DNA of 64,000 nt from Microbacterium oxydans (GCF_006540085.1 NZ_BJOG01000005.1:1-64000), one strand, 5' to 3'; shown: positions 1 through 7,729, counted from the stretch's first letter. Notes: generated by a model not told the origin, from the letters alone. Made by a program: numbers and translations.

Positions 1-93
1 TCGTCTTCGGACTCGTCTTCGGACTCGTCTTCGGACTCGTCTTCGGACTCGTCTTCGGACTCGTCTTCGGACTCGTCTTCGGACTCGTCTTCG
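1..93. repeat. 12-bp tandem repeat encoding an acidic tract
   Basis: The unit TCGTCTTCGGAC is repeated head to tail seven full times plus a partial copy, and the array runs off the left window edge, so its true length is unknown. On the minus strand it is in frame with the flanking CDS and reads as a Ser-Glu-Asp-Glu repeat. Identical units at the DNA level suggest recent expansion by slippage. Confidence 0.95.
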
Positions 94-245
94 TCGCCTG
101 CCGGCGCCTCAGACTCTCCCGATGCGGTGAGCGTGTGCTCGCCGAGCTGCGGGAGTGCCCACTTCGGAGGGGTCGACCCTGCTTCGAGCAGCAGGGCCTC
201 CCCCTCCTCGGTGAGGACGTACACGTTGCACGCCATGGAGGTCAT
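1..245 (-). CDS. Phage protein with C-terminal Ser/Glu/Asp repeat (partial)
   Basis: This CDS starts at ATG 245, just after the stop of the major capsid gene, and runs off the window, so only about 81 residues are visible. The N-terminal 45 or so residues look globular (MTSMACNVYVLTEEGEALLL). They are followed by a short linker and then the SEDE repeat. I do not recognise a family. Its place directly downstream of the capsid gene suggests a head accessory or head-tail joining protein, which is inference from position only. The acidic tail could be a protein-binding or charge-mimic region. Confidence 0.7.
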   Translation of the reverse strand, partial: MTSMACNVYVLTEEGEALLLEAGSTPPKWALPQLGEHTLTASGESEAPAGDEDESEDESEDESEDESEDESEDESEDESED

Positions 246-247
246 GG

Positions 248-1294
248 TCAGGCAGCGACCGTCGCGACGAACAGGCGCTTCGCGTCCGAGAGGACGGGGA
301 ACGCGACCGCGTCCACGAACGTGAACTCGCGGTACGGCGGTCCGACCTTCTCGACGACACCGGCGATGCCGGGTGCCTCCTGGAACGACATCTCCGCGAG
401 GTTGCTGTTGACCAGCTCGAGCGCGGTCGCCGTGACGCCCCACTCGGTGCGTCCCAGGTCCCCGAGCTCTGCCGGGGTGAACAGGACGCGGTTCGCGGGG
501 ATCACGCGGGCGAGCTGGTCGGTGGTGACCGACTCGACCTGGGTGTCGTACGGAGCGACGAACGGCGGGAGACCGTACGAGGCGAGGAGCGTGTTGACGT
601 CCTCGAAGCTCGCGTAGGTGCGACCAGCGGATGCACCGTAGATCGCGTCGATGACCTCCTTGTTCCGCTGTGCGAGACGGAGGACCGTCTGCGACGTGCG
701 GATCGCTCCGGCGGGGGCACCGTTGGTCGCGACGTAGACGTCGTGCCAGGTGATCAGGTCGGTGAGGACCTTCGCCGTTGCGAGGTTGCTCCACAGGATG
801 CCCGCGGTGACCAGGTGCGAACCGGGGACACCGAAGTCGGCCTCGAAGCCGCCGTTGATCTCGGACACGGTGAGCTTGCCGTCCGTGAGGACGTCACCCC
901 ACGCGAGCTCGAGGCGTCGGAAGATGTTCCCGACGAGGTCCTCGGCGTCGTTGTAGATCGCGTCGGCGAGGGCGGCGGTGTTGGTGCCGTTCACGCGAGC
1001 GAACTCCAGCTGCAGCCGCTCGTACTCGCCCTTGTTGCGCGAGTCCGAGAGGGGGATCATGCCGACCGAGCCGGTGGAGCCGGTGTCGCGGTCGGACACG
1101 TGGATGCGTCCGTCGTAGGTGCGGTACCGGGCCGTGCGGTTGCGCTTCACGATCTCCGCGAAGTTGACCGTGTTGGTCAGGTTGTTCCGCGTCGGGAACG
1201 CGTTGAGCAGGGCCAGGTCACTGGGGACCGGAACTGCGCGGACGAACGCCGAGAGGGCGTCGGGGCTGACGGGGGCGTCGAAGACGATAGCCAT
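248..1294 (-). CDS. Phage major capsid protein, lambda gpE-like
   Basis: A 348-residue protein that by position and sequence builds the phage head shell. The central region has the character of the lambda gpE capsid family: an 'IHVSDRDTGSTGSVGMIPL' stretch near residues 64-82, then a long helical region and a C-terminal 'VEKVGPPYREFTFVDAVAFP' segment. The length is normal for the family. It follows a gpD-like decoration protein and a scaffold-like protein, the usual order for this head type. The start is ATG 1294, with AAGGAG about 10 bases upstream. The stop at 248 is almost adjacent to the next start at 245, suggesting translational coupling. Confidence 0.9.
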   Translation of the reverse strand: MAIVFDAPVSPDALSAFVRAVPVPSDLALLNAFPTRNNLTNTVNFAEIVKRNRTARYRTYDGRIHVSDRDTGSTGSVGMIPLSDSRNKGEYERLQLEFARVNGTNTAALADAIYNDAEDLVGNIFRRLELAWGDVLTDGKLTVSEINGGFEADFGVPGSHLVTAGILWSNLATAKVLTDLITWHDVYVATNGAPAGAIRTSQTVLRLAQRNKEVIDAIYGASAGRTYASFEDVNTLLASYGLPPFVAPYDTQVESVTTDQLARVIPANRVLFTPAELGDLGRTEWGVTATALELVNSNLAEMSFQEAPGIAGVVEKVGPPYREFTFVDAVAFPVLSDAKRLFVATVAA

Positions 1295-1299
1295 CTAGC

Positions 1300-1713
1300 T
1301 CACGCTCCTTCCGAGAAGTTGACGAGCTTGAGGTCCGTGCGGGCGTCGGCGTCGAGAGCGCCCTTACCCGTCTGGAACGGAAGCTTGGACGGGATGACCT
1401 CGCCCTTGTGGAGTCCGGCACCGCCGACGCGGGTTGCGCCGTTGACAGTCACGGACGAGAACAGGATCTCCGCGGCCGTCTCGGCGCCGTTGGTGGCAGC
1501 CGGATCGTACGGTGCGTACAGCCCCGAGGCGATGATCTTGCCGAGCACCGTTCCGGACGGGATGAACCCGTTCGGGTAGTGGGTGCCGGCAGTGAATGCA
1601 CTCACGTCCAGGACGATGCTCGGGTTGTCACCCGGCAGCGTTCCGTCGGGGCCACGAAGCCACGAACGGTTCTCCGACTGGAACGAGGAGCGGCGAACAG
1701 TGATGTCAGACAT
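1300..1713 (-). CDS. Phage head decoration protein, lambda gpD-like
   Basis: A 137-residue protein resembling the lambda head decoration family. Those proteins form trimers on the expanded capsid and stabilise it. The N-terminus is followed by a beta-rich region with the family-like 'YPNGFIPSGTVLGKI' segment (about residues 46-60), a Gly/Ala-rich middle, and a short 'HKGEVIPSKLPF' segment. It sits immediately upstream of the gpE-like capsid gene with a 5-base gap, as is typical of gpD/gpE pairs. The family assignment is by pattern and context. Confidence 0.85.
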   Translation of the reverse strand: MSDITVRRSSFQSENRSWLRGPDGTLPGDNPSIVLDVSAFTAGTHYPNGFIPSGTVLGKIIASGLYAPYDPAATNGAETAAEILFSSVTVNGATRVGGAGLHKGEVIPSKLPFQTGKGALDADARTDLKLVNFSEGA

Positions 1714-1726
1714 CGGTGTTTCCTCT

Positions 1727-2368
1727 CTACTTCTTGGGACCGAAGCGGCGTTCCGCCTCGGCTTCGCCGGTTGCCCGGCCTGTGGTTTCGATCTGCTCGT
1801 GCTGGCCCTGGAACCGGGCGAGGTTCGCCCCGCCGGGCTTCGGCTTCTCCTTGGTGTTCTCGGTCACCCAGGCGGTGATCTTGGCCGTGTCGGCCTTGTC
1901 TCCGTCGATGAACTGAGAACGGTCCAGGGTGAGGAGCTTCGCCGCGTCGACGTCGCGGCCCTGGAGGGCCCGCTCGATCGCCGTGGTGACGCGCTCGTTC
2001 GCAAGGATGCTGAGCACCTCGCTGCGACCGGCCTGCTTCGCCTCGTCGATCGCCTTCTCCTCGGCGGTCTGGGATGCGGCGCGGGCAGCGTCGAGATCGG
2101 CCTGAAGCTGCGCGATCTCTTCCGGGGTCTTGCCCCCGAACGCCTTCACACGGTCTTCGTGCTTGCGGGCCTTGTCCTGCCAGTAGGCCACCTGCTGTTC
2201 CGGCGTCATGTCCTTGACAGGAGTGTTGGCCGGGAAGCCGGGGTCGACCGGGTCGTTGCCCTCGTTGTCCGTGAGGAAGCGGAGCCCGAGAAGGTCGAAC
2301 CGGGACGGTCCGATCTGCGCGAGGCCGTCGCATCCACGGCGAACGAAAGCGGGCTTGCTGATGAGCAT
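1727..2368 (-). CDS. Phage scaffolding-like protein
   Basis: A 213-residue highly charged protein with a long predicted coiled coil (about residues 55-115, rich in Ala, Glu, Gln and Lys, for example 'EIAQLQADLDAARAASQTAE') and a basic, flexible C-terminus ending in FGPKK. This composition and its place between the minor head gene and the decoration and capsid genes fit a capsid-assembly scaffold. No protease domain is visible. The start is ATG 2368. Its Shine-Dalgarno (GGGAG) lies in the 3' arm of a short CCC-GACAT-GGG hairpin, described separately. Confidence 0.7.
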   Translation of the reverse strand: MLISKPAFVRRGCDGLAQIGPSRFDLLGLRFLTDNEGNDPVDPGFPANTPVKDMTPEQQVAYWQDKARKHEDRVKAFGGKTPEEIAQLQADLDAARAASQTAEEKAIDEAKQAGRSEVLSILANERVTTAIERALQGRDVDAAKLLTLDRSQFIDGDKADTAKITAWVTENTKEKPKPGGANLARFQGQHEQIETTGRATGEAEAERRFGPKK

Positions 2369-2377
2369 GATCTATCT

Positions 2378-2412
2378 CCCATGTCGGGTGTGGTGGTGGC
2401 CCCATGTCGGGG
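2378..2412 (-). promoter_or_regulatory. Tandem CCC-GACAT-GGG hairpins upstream of scaffold gene
   Basis: Two copies of a small dyad lie in the 66-base gap before the scaffold start. One is CCCC-GACAT-GGGG (2400-2412) and the other CCC-GACAT-GGG (2378-2388), both written on the minus strand. The proximal copy shares its GGG with the Shine-Dalgarno GGGAG. The same pair occurs upstream of the small terminase gene. It could be an RNA element or a DNA-binding site. The function is unknown. Confidence 0.45.
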
Positions 2413-2434
2413 TGACCGTGCGTGCGCACGGGGT

Positions 2435-3244
2435 CTAGGAGGCGTCGATCTCGCGCTTCGTCGTGAAGTGTTGGTCGCGCCAGGTGAGCACGGGACCGAG
2501 CTCGCCGTGCTCGCGCACAGCGATCAGGTCGAGGTAGTCGGAGATCTCGTTACGGCCGTCGAGGTATCGGGCGCCGCGGTCGGTGGAACCGAACTCGCTT
2601 TCGACGGCGGTGTGGATCGCGTCGAGGCGATCGGGGTGGATGATCTGCACTGCCGGGTCGCTGTTCAGCGGCCGACTTTGGCAGTCACACCCTGGGTGAA
2701 TCGGTGCGAGGTCTTCCACCCAGTAGCGCTGAGTGGATGCGATCACGCACAGGGCGCAGTTTTCGCGCCCTGTGAGTACGCGCTCGAACGCTCGCACTCC
2801 CCCGGATCGCATCGCGCGGCGGCTCGAGTGGGTCTTCGCGAGCTGCAGGTTCGTCGTGACGATCGACTGCAACCGACCCTTGCCAGCGGCGACGGCCGCA
2901 GTGACTGATTGCCCTTTCGAGAGGGAGTCGTGCATCGTTGCGAACGGTCGGGCGTAGAGGGTCTCATCGGAGATCCCGCGCAGGTTCCTCGTGGTGGCTT
3001 CGAAGGTGCGCCCGGAGACGGTGAAGCCCTGCTCCGCAGCGACGCGAGCCATGTACGCGTCGGTGATGTCCGAGATCCGCTGCTGGCCTGCCTGCACCCT
3101 GGGGGCGACCGCGGCGAGAAGACGCTTGATATCGTCGTCCCGCCACGACCCCATGCTGTTCCAGTACCTCATCGCGAAGTTCTGAATAGTCAGACGCAGT
3201 TGGTGGACCTGCACGTCGTATGCCCTGTCCAGCCGAGTGACCAT
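2435..3244 (-). CDS. Phage minor head protein (MuF/VG15-like)
   Basis: A 269-residue protein directly after the portal gene, overlapping it by one base (TGATG). The N-terminal half is helical. The C-terminal half carries the Cys/His cluster typical of MuF-like minor head proteins: 'CALCVIASTQRYW' (about residues 163-175) followed by 'HPGCDCQS'. Such proteins are packaged in the head and are thought to help head assembly or enter the host with the DNA. The position between portal and scaffold is standard. The C-terminus has no recognisable toxin or enzyme domain. Confidence 0.8.
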   Translation of the reverse strand: MVTRLDRAYDVQVHQLRLTIQNFAMRYWNSMGSWRDDDIKRLLAAVAPRVQAGQQRISDITDAYMARVAAEQGFTVSGRTFEATTRNLRGISDETLYARPFATMHDSLSKGQSVTAAVAAGKGRLQSIVTTNLQLAKTHSSRRAMRSGGVRAFERVLTGRENCALCVIASTQRYWVEDLAPIHPGCDCQSRPLNSDPAVQIIHPDRLDAIHTAVESEFGSTDRGARYLDGRNEISDYLDLIAVREHGELGPVLTWRDQHFTTKREIDAS

Positions 3245-4845
3245 CAGCGATCCTCCACAACCTGCGCATCCTGTTCAGGGAGGCGCAACGACACGGGCAC
3301 CGCGCCGGTGAACTCGATACCTTCGAGACCGACCCGGATGGCAGCGTCCTTCGGATTGACACCCGCTCGGATGAGAACGCCGAGAGCATCAGCGCGCGAC
3401 TTCGCTTCCTCGGGGGAAAGCGGAGCCCGGGTCTGCTGCCCGTCGGCCGCTGGTTCGGGGGCCATCGACGCGAGCATGAGTGCCTGGTCTGCTTGTTCGG
3501 CCATGACCTGGTTGATCTCGTCCGGTGTCATCTGCCAGACCTTCCGCAGAATGGTCTTCAGCGGCATGGTGGTCGAAACCTGCGAGGTGGCCGAGCCCAT
3601 GTCGGCGAGCGAGAACCGTTCGGTGGGCTTCCACCCGACGGTGATTTTCGACTTCACCGCCCGCGCTTCGTCACCCGCCGTGAGGAAGATCAGGTTGTAG
3701 AGGTCGACGATCCCCTGCGTGGCGCGGGTGATCTTGTCCTCCACGGCGAAGGTCAGGCCTTCGCGGGTGAACTTCGCACCCTCGGCCGCCTGGTTGTCGG
3801 GCGCGAAGATCGACATCGGCCGGCGCGTCACGGCTGCGAGGCGCATGACCTCGTCCTTGATCGCGTTGAGGATGCCGCTGATGTCCGCCTGAGTGGACTC
3901 CCAAACCTTCGCGCCGGAAGGCAAGAGGAACCACTGTCCAGGGTCGGACGTGAGGATGTCGTCGAGGTCATCGACGCCGATTGACGTCTTGAACTCGTTC
4001 TGGACGTCGACCTCTTCCTCTTCGGCGTTCATCTGAATCGCGCGCTGCCGGAACGCCTGGTACATGACGATGACGGTCATCTGGAAGACGAGGCGATCGA
4101 TGCGGCGCAGCAGCCGCAGGTGAGGTTCGAACTCGCCCTTGCCGTTCCGGTTCCTGAATCGGACGACCGGCACGAGGTGGTGCTCGAGTTCCATCCCGTC
4201 CTTGCCGCCCTGGGTGTTGTCCCAGGACCACGACTTCGGGTCGAACCCGCCCTCACCACTCACCGGGCGCTTCGCGACGAAGGAGCGTGCGCGTGTGCCC
4301 GCGGCGACAGAGCCCGGGAGCATGACTACTGCGTAGTCGAACCCGTCGAACTGATCTCGAAGGAACTTCACCGCGCACACGATCCGGGACTGACGTGCCG
4401 GATCGTGGAACGTGACCACATCGCGCGGATCTTCGGCGGTGACCGTGATCTCGTTGGTGTCCGCATCGGTACCGACGATCCCGAATGAGTCCCCTGCCCA
4501 GAGCATCGTCTCAATGATCGACGCGAGCTCCACATCGAGGTTGTTGTCTCGCCAGTGCTCCCAGGCCTTCTCGTCAAGCACATCACCGGACACGGCGGTG
4601 CGGATGTCGCGAACCGACATCCGCTCCCGCAGCGACCCCGTGATCAGCTCGGCGAAGTTCGTCGTGGACTCTTCCTCGAACTCCTTGAATGCTTCGCGCG
4701 CGTTCTTCACCGCAGTCGGCGCCGGCGGGTTCCCGTCGTGCCATGCCGCAAGCTCGATCAGGCGCGGACGTTGTGCGTCACGCTTCTCGAACGCTCGCTC
4801 GAGCCACCAGCCCGGCGTGTAGGGAGTCTTCGTAGCGACAGCCAT
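3244..4845 (-). CDS. Phage portal protein
   Basis: A 533-residue protein of normal portal length, located between the large terminase and the MuF-like gene. Portals form the dodecameric ring at one capsid vertex through which DNA is packaged. The sequence resembles the SPP1 gp6-like group: N-terminal helical wing, a middle with 'EDPRDVVTFHDPARQSRIVC', a long helical stem region, and a C-terminal region rich in Ala and Glu. The start ATG 4845 is 16 bases after the terminase stop. The assignment rests on size, order and general similarity. Confidence 0.85.
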   Translation of the reverse strand: MAVATKTPYTPGWWLERAFEKRDAQRPRLIELAAWHDGNPPAPTAVKNAREAFKEFEEESTTNFAELITGSLRERMSVRDIRTAVSGDVLDEKAWEHWRDNNLDVELASIIETMLWAGDSFGIVGTDADTNEITVTAEDPRDVVTFHDPARQSRIVCAVKFLRDQFDGFDYAVVMLPGSVAAGTRARSFVAKRPVSGEGGFDPKSWSWDNTQGGKDGMELEHHLVPVVRFRNRNGKGEFEPHLRLLRRIDRLVFQMTVIVMYQAFRQRAIQMNAEEEEVDVQNEFKTSIGVDDLDDILTSDPGQWFLLPSGAKVWESTQADISGILNAIKDEVMRLAAVTRRPMSIFAPDNQAAEGAKFTREGLTFAVEDKITRATQGIVDLYNLIFLTAGDEARAVKSKITVGWKPTERFSLADMGSATSQVSTTMPLKTILRKVWQMTPDEINQVMAEQADQALMLASMAPEPAADGQQTRAPLSPEEAKSRADALGVLIRAGVNPKDAAIRVGLEGIEFTGAVPVSLRLPEQDAQVVEDR

Positions 4846-4861
4846 GCGACCCCCTCATGTG

Positions 4862-6538
4862 TCATCGAGACCCGATACGCCGGATCACTGCTCGCTTCTT
4901 CTGGACTGGTTTCGCACCGCCCTTGAGGGCATCGAGGCGCGCCTTCCACGACAGGACGGCCGCCATACCGGCGTCGAACTTGAGGCCCATCTGACCGTCC
5001 TGCTTCTGCATGACGTACAGCGGCTCTCCGTGGTCGTCGCGGAGCCGGAGTTCCTTCTTCCCGGCGTTGCCGAGATGTCGGATCAGGTCGTCGTGGGGTG
5101 ACAGCACCCGCCCGATGACGAAGTCGGGATTGACGCGACCACCGAATCGAATAGACCCGGCGTCGATCGCTTCCTGATATTCGCGAAGCGCATAAGCCAT
5201 CTGACTGTGGCGCTTCGTGTACCACTCCTCGACCTGCCCGGGGTACTTCGCGTACCAAGATCCGATCGTTTCGGTCCAGTGAGGCGGGTCCGCGTACAGC
5301 TTGAACACGCGGTACCGCTGCATGGCGTCCTCGAACGCGTCCGTAACCTCGTCCTCTGGGACTTCCCACTCGTCAGCATCGTCCGGGCGCTCCCAGAGCC
5401 CGATGAGCTCCTGCAGACCCGTCTTGATATCCGTGGCGACGATGGCCGTCGCGTCACGGAACCGTGCACCGTCGAAGCCGAGCGCCACGAACGCACCGCG
5501 GGGGATCTGCTCCCCCGGGCTCAGCAAGTCATCGATCTGTTTGCGGTCGAAGAACGTCGAACCGGACTGGCGCCAACGGTTCAGCCACACGCGCTCGAGG
5601 TAGGCCTTGTCCGCCTTGGGTCGTTCCCAGTTCTTGGCGATGTTCTCGAACTGGCCAGGGCCGAACTCGCCGACTGGGCCGGTCGCCTCGGAGATCGCGG
5701 CTACACGCTTCTCGCGCGTGCTCAGATCCGAGTGCTTGGACTCATCCGCCCACCGGGCGAAGAAGAACAGCGCCGGATCGTCGATCTCACCACGGTCGAT
5801 CGCTTCGGCCTCGGCCCGCAGGTCCTCCTCCACCGAGTTCTCACCCGGCGCACCGGCCGTCGACGTGTGAAGCGCCCAGGGATCTTCGAGCGGACGCTTC
5901 GACAGGTTCGCCATCATCGTCTCATACGCGGCCTTGTGTGTCGGCAGCTTGAGCCGATGAGGCTCATCGAAGTGCATGCACGTCGTCAGGGCGCCATCAC
6001 GCGAACCAGGTGCACCGGCGACAGGCACTGCCTTGCCGTCGTCCTGCCCGAACCTTCCGAGACGCATCACACGCTCGTCGGTGATGTCGAACAGGTCAGC
6101 GTCGGGACCCTCACCAATCACGTACTTCAGCACACCGAATGCGAGCTCTTCGACCTGCTCCTTGGACGCCGCCATCATCGGGATGTACGGAAACTCGACG
6201 GGTTTGCCCTTGAGGACGTCGCCGTCGAAGTACCCACGCACTGGTGCGTCCGGGTGCAGTTCGCATCCCATGACCCAAGCGGCCATCTCGGTCTTCGCCA
6301 TGCCCTTGCGCCACTCGATGCCGCCGCGTTGAAAGCGTCGACGCCCCTCGAACGGGTGACCCTTCGGATACACCTCGTACAAGCGGCACAGCGCAGCGAA
6401 CTTCTCATCGTCGAGCACGGCGGGACGGCCGGACAGCGAACCGGGGCCGAACACAAACCGCTCCTCGATGAATTCCTTGAGTGCGGGGCCGAGGGTTGGG
6501 AAGGAAAGATCGAGGGGCGGAACGATCAGGACCGCCAC
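4862..6538 (-). CDS. Phage terminase large subunit
   Basis: A 558-residue packaging motor and nuclease. The N-terminal ATPase has a degenerate Walker A-like stretch (RKGMAKTE, residues 77-84) and a Walker B-like stretch (CMHFDEPH, about 187-194). The C-terminal RNase H-like nuclease begins with 'VALGFDGARFRDAT' (about 351-364), which supplies its first acidic residue. It translocates DNA through the portal with the small subunit and cuts the concatemer. The start is GTG 6538, eight bases beyond the stop of the small subunit gene. The unusual P-loop is common in terminases. Confidence 0.88.
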   Translation of the reverse strand: MAVLIVPPLDLSFPTLGPALKEFIEERFVFGPGSLSGRPAVLDDEKFAALCRLYEVYPKGHPFEGRRRFQRGGIEWRKGMAKTEMAAWVMGCELHPDAPVRGYFDGDVLKGKPVEFPYIPMMAASKEQVEELAFGVLKYVIGEGPDADLFDITDERVMRLGRFGQDDGKAVPVAGAPGSRDGALTTCMHFDEPHRLKLPTHKAAYETMMANLSKRPLEDPWALHTSTAGAPGENSVEEDLRAEAEAIDRGEIDDPALFFFARWADESKHSDLSTREKRVAAISEATGPVGEFGPGQFENIAKNWERPKADKAYLERVWLNRWRQSGSTFFDRKQIDDLLSPGEQIPRGAFVALGFDGARFRDATAIVATDIKTGLQELIGLWERPDDADEWEVPEDEVTDAFEDAMQRYRVFKLYADPPHWTETIGSWYAKYPGQVEEWYTKRHSQMAYALREYQEAIDAGSIRFGGRVNPDFVIGRVLSPHDDLIRHLGNAGKKELRLRDDHGEPLYVMQKQDGQMGLKFDAGMAAVLSWKARLDALKGGAKPVQKKRAVIRRIGSR

Positions 6539-6546
6539 GGCGCCCC

Positions 6547-7008
6547 CTAGTTCACGAGCGTCAGCCGCGGGTCATCGCCGGGCTTCGGCTGCGTCGAAGT
6601 TCCACCAGTGCGTCGTCGCTGCTGACCTCGATCCTTCGCGGCCTCGGCGCCTTCGATCGTCCACTCGAGGGAGCGACGAGACAGCGGGTCGAGGCCGAGC
6701 ATCTTGCGCTGCAGCCGCAGCTCTCCCGCCGCGTCCTTGCGGCCAGTAGCTGACTCAGCGGTCACGAAGTCGTTGTACAGCGATGCACAGATACGGACGT
6801 TCTCGTAATCCGAGTCTAGCCACTCCTCCGACATCTCGGAGATCCACATGCGCTCCCAGTACTCGACCGTCTCCAAAGCCCACTCGACACCAGCCGGCGG
6901 GTTCGGGATGTGGCGCTCTTCCCCGTCAGCGAGGACACGGAGCGTTGTCGCTCCCGCGGCCTTGTTGCGACGAGCTCGGGCTGAGGCGTGCTTCTTCGGA
7001 GCGGGCAT
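6547..7008 (-). CDS. Phage terminase small subunit
   Basis: A 153-residue protein upstream of the large terminase, the usual place for the DNA-recognition subunit. It has a basic N-terminus (KKHASARARRNKAAG), a middle segment 'ANDPPAGVEWALETVEYW'-like in composition around residues 37-55, and helices ending in an Arg-rich tail, resembling P27-type small terminases. The start ATG 7008 has a strong Shine-Dalgarno (GGGAGG). The Shine-Dalgarno is embedded in the 3' arm of a TCCC-GACAT-GGGA hairpin. Confidence 0.75.
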   Translation of the reverse strand: MPAPKKHASARARRNKAAGATTLRVLADGEERHIPNPPAGVEWALETVEYWERMWISEMSEEWLDSDYENVRICASLYNDFVTAESATGRKDAAGELRLQRKMLGLDPLSRRSLEWTIEGAEAAKDRGQQRRRTGGTSTQPKPGDDPRLTLVN

Positions 7009-7015
7009 GATGGCC

Positions 7016-7050
7016 TCCCATGTCGGGAATGATGAGCGCCCATGACGGGC
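7016..7050 (-). promoter_or_regulatory. Tandem hairpins overlapping small terminase Shine-Dalgarno
   Basis: On the minus strand the leader reads GCCC-GTCAT-GGGC (7038-7050), then TCCC-GACAT-GGGA (7016-7028), directly followed by GG-CCATC-ATG. The proximal stem contains most of the ribosome binding site. The outer base pairs differ between copies but remain complementary, while the five-base loop is nearly constant. The same arrangement precedes the scaffold gene. Confidence 0.5.
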
Positions 7051-7124
7051 TGAGGCGGCGCCGCGCGCGACCCTGGGGAACCGTATGGACTTAAAGTCAC
7101 AGCATCTCCCCGGCGGTCAGGAGA

Positions 7125-7145
7125 GGGGTGGGGAGGGGGTGGGGG
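7125..7145 (+). other. G-quadruplex-forming tract
   Basis: The plus strand has four G-runs of 4, 4, 5 and 5 bases separated by single T, A and T bases, a textbook parallel quadruplex motif. It lies two bases beyond the HNH stop codon, in the 138-base gap before the small terminase gene. The rest of this gap holds no ORF. Confidence 0.8.
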
Positions 7146-7146
7146 C

Positions 7147-7500
7147 CTACCCTCGTCGTCGTGAGCGGCCTCGTGCTGCTTCTTGTTGCGTCTTGGTCTT
7201 GTGGCATGGTGTGCATGCTGCTTGGCCGTTGTCGGGGTCGTAGCGTGCGCCGCCTTCGGCTACGGGGACTCGGTGGTCTGCCTCTGTGGCGCGGTGTGTG
7301 CAGCCTGGGCCGCGGATCTCGCACATGCCCTTGGCTCGGGAGAGGACGGTCTTCCGCCATTGGGTGTGTCCGGCTCCTGTTGCGTGTGAGCGTCCTGTCC
7401 AGTGGTGAACGGTGTGCTCGTCGCAGTAGCGGGTGGTGGTGATGCGGTGGTCGCACCCAGGGGTCGGGCATTGGCGAGGAGCCCTGGGCATCGTGTGCAC
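7147..7500 (-). CDS. HNH endonuclease next to terminase
   Basis: A 117-residue HNH nuclease. It has an N-terminal zinc ribbon (CPTPGCDH, then CDEH), a central 'CEIRGPGCTH' pair, the catalytic His pair 'ATEADHRVPVAEGG' (about residues 71-84) and the closing 'NGQAACTPCHKTK' zinc knuckle. HNH proteins beside the terminase are known in cos phages to work with the terminase in cutting packaged DNA, so this is probably a packaging factor rather than a homing enzyme. That role is inference from position. Confidence 0.85.
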   Translation of the reverse strand: MHTMPRAPRQCPTPGCDHRITTTRYCDEHTVHHWTGRSHATGAGHTQWRKTVLSRAKGMCEIRGPGCTHRATEADHRVPVAEGGARYDPDNGQAACTPCHKTKTQQEAARGRSRRRG

Positions 7501-7502
7501 AC

Positions 7503-7533
7503 CCCCTGGGGTTTGTGGTCTACCCCTGGGGTA
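7503..7533. repeat. Two CCCCTGGGG dyads 20 bp apart
   Basis: The dyad CCCCTGGGG occurs at 7503-7511 and again at 7523-7531, the second extended to TACCCCTGGGGTA. They lie between the HNH start codon and the end of the upstream gene, one-and-a-bit to two helical turns apart. They could be a binding site or part of a packaging site. No function is shown. Confidence 0.5.
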
Positions 7534-7729
7534 GGAACTCGGCCTTGAACTCGAAGCAGTGGCGCCATGGGTCAGCGAGGATGAACTCGGCGTTGAGTTC
7601 GGGGAGCATGAAGCCGCGGTGCCCGTGCTGGGCGGTGAGTGCCTTGAGCTGGTCGATCGCGAACTGTGCGGCTTCTTCGAGGTTGTCGGCCGTCACTGTG
7701 AACGTGATGTCCGGATCCTGGTCGGGCAT
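7520..7729 (-). CDS. Small phage protein of unknown function
   Basis: A 69-residue protein beginning MPDQDPDITFTV and ending KAEFLPQG. I do not recognise a family. The sequence alternates beta-like and helical segments and looks like a compact alpha/beta domain. The start ATG 7729 overlaps the stop of the preceding gene by one base, which supports both boundaries. It is the last gene of a coupled five-gene cluster (7.5-8.6 kb) before the HNH gene. Confidence 0.65.
   Translation of the reverse strand: MPDQDPDITFTVTADNLEEAAQFAIDQLKALTAQHGHRGFMLPELNAEFILADPWRHCFEFKAEFLPQG

Noticed and set aside
1..93. CRISPR array
   Set aside because: The repeats are contiguous 12-mers without spacers and are in frame inside a CDS.
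1583..2908. A 441-codon plus-strand open frame across the scaffold and minor head genes
   Set aside because: It is opposite well-supported phage structural genes, has the Val/Gly/Arg-rich composition of a GC-driven shadow frame, and resembles no protein family.
5207..6550. A 447-codon plus-strand open frame opposite the large terminase
   Set aside because: Shadow of the terminase gene; Arg/Leu/Val-rich with no domain.
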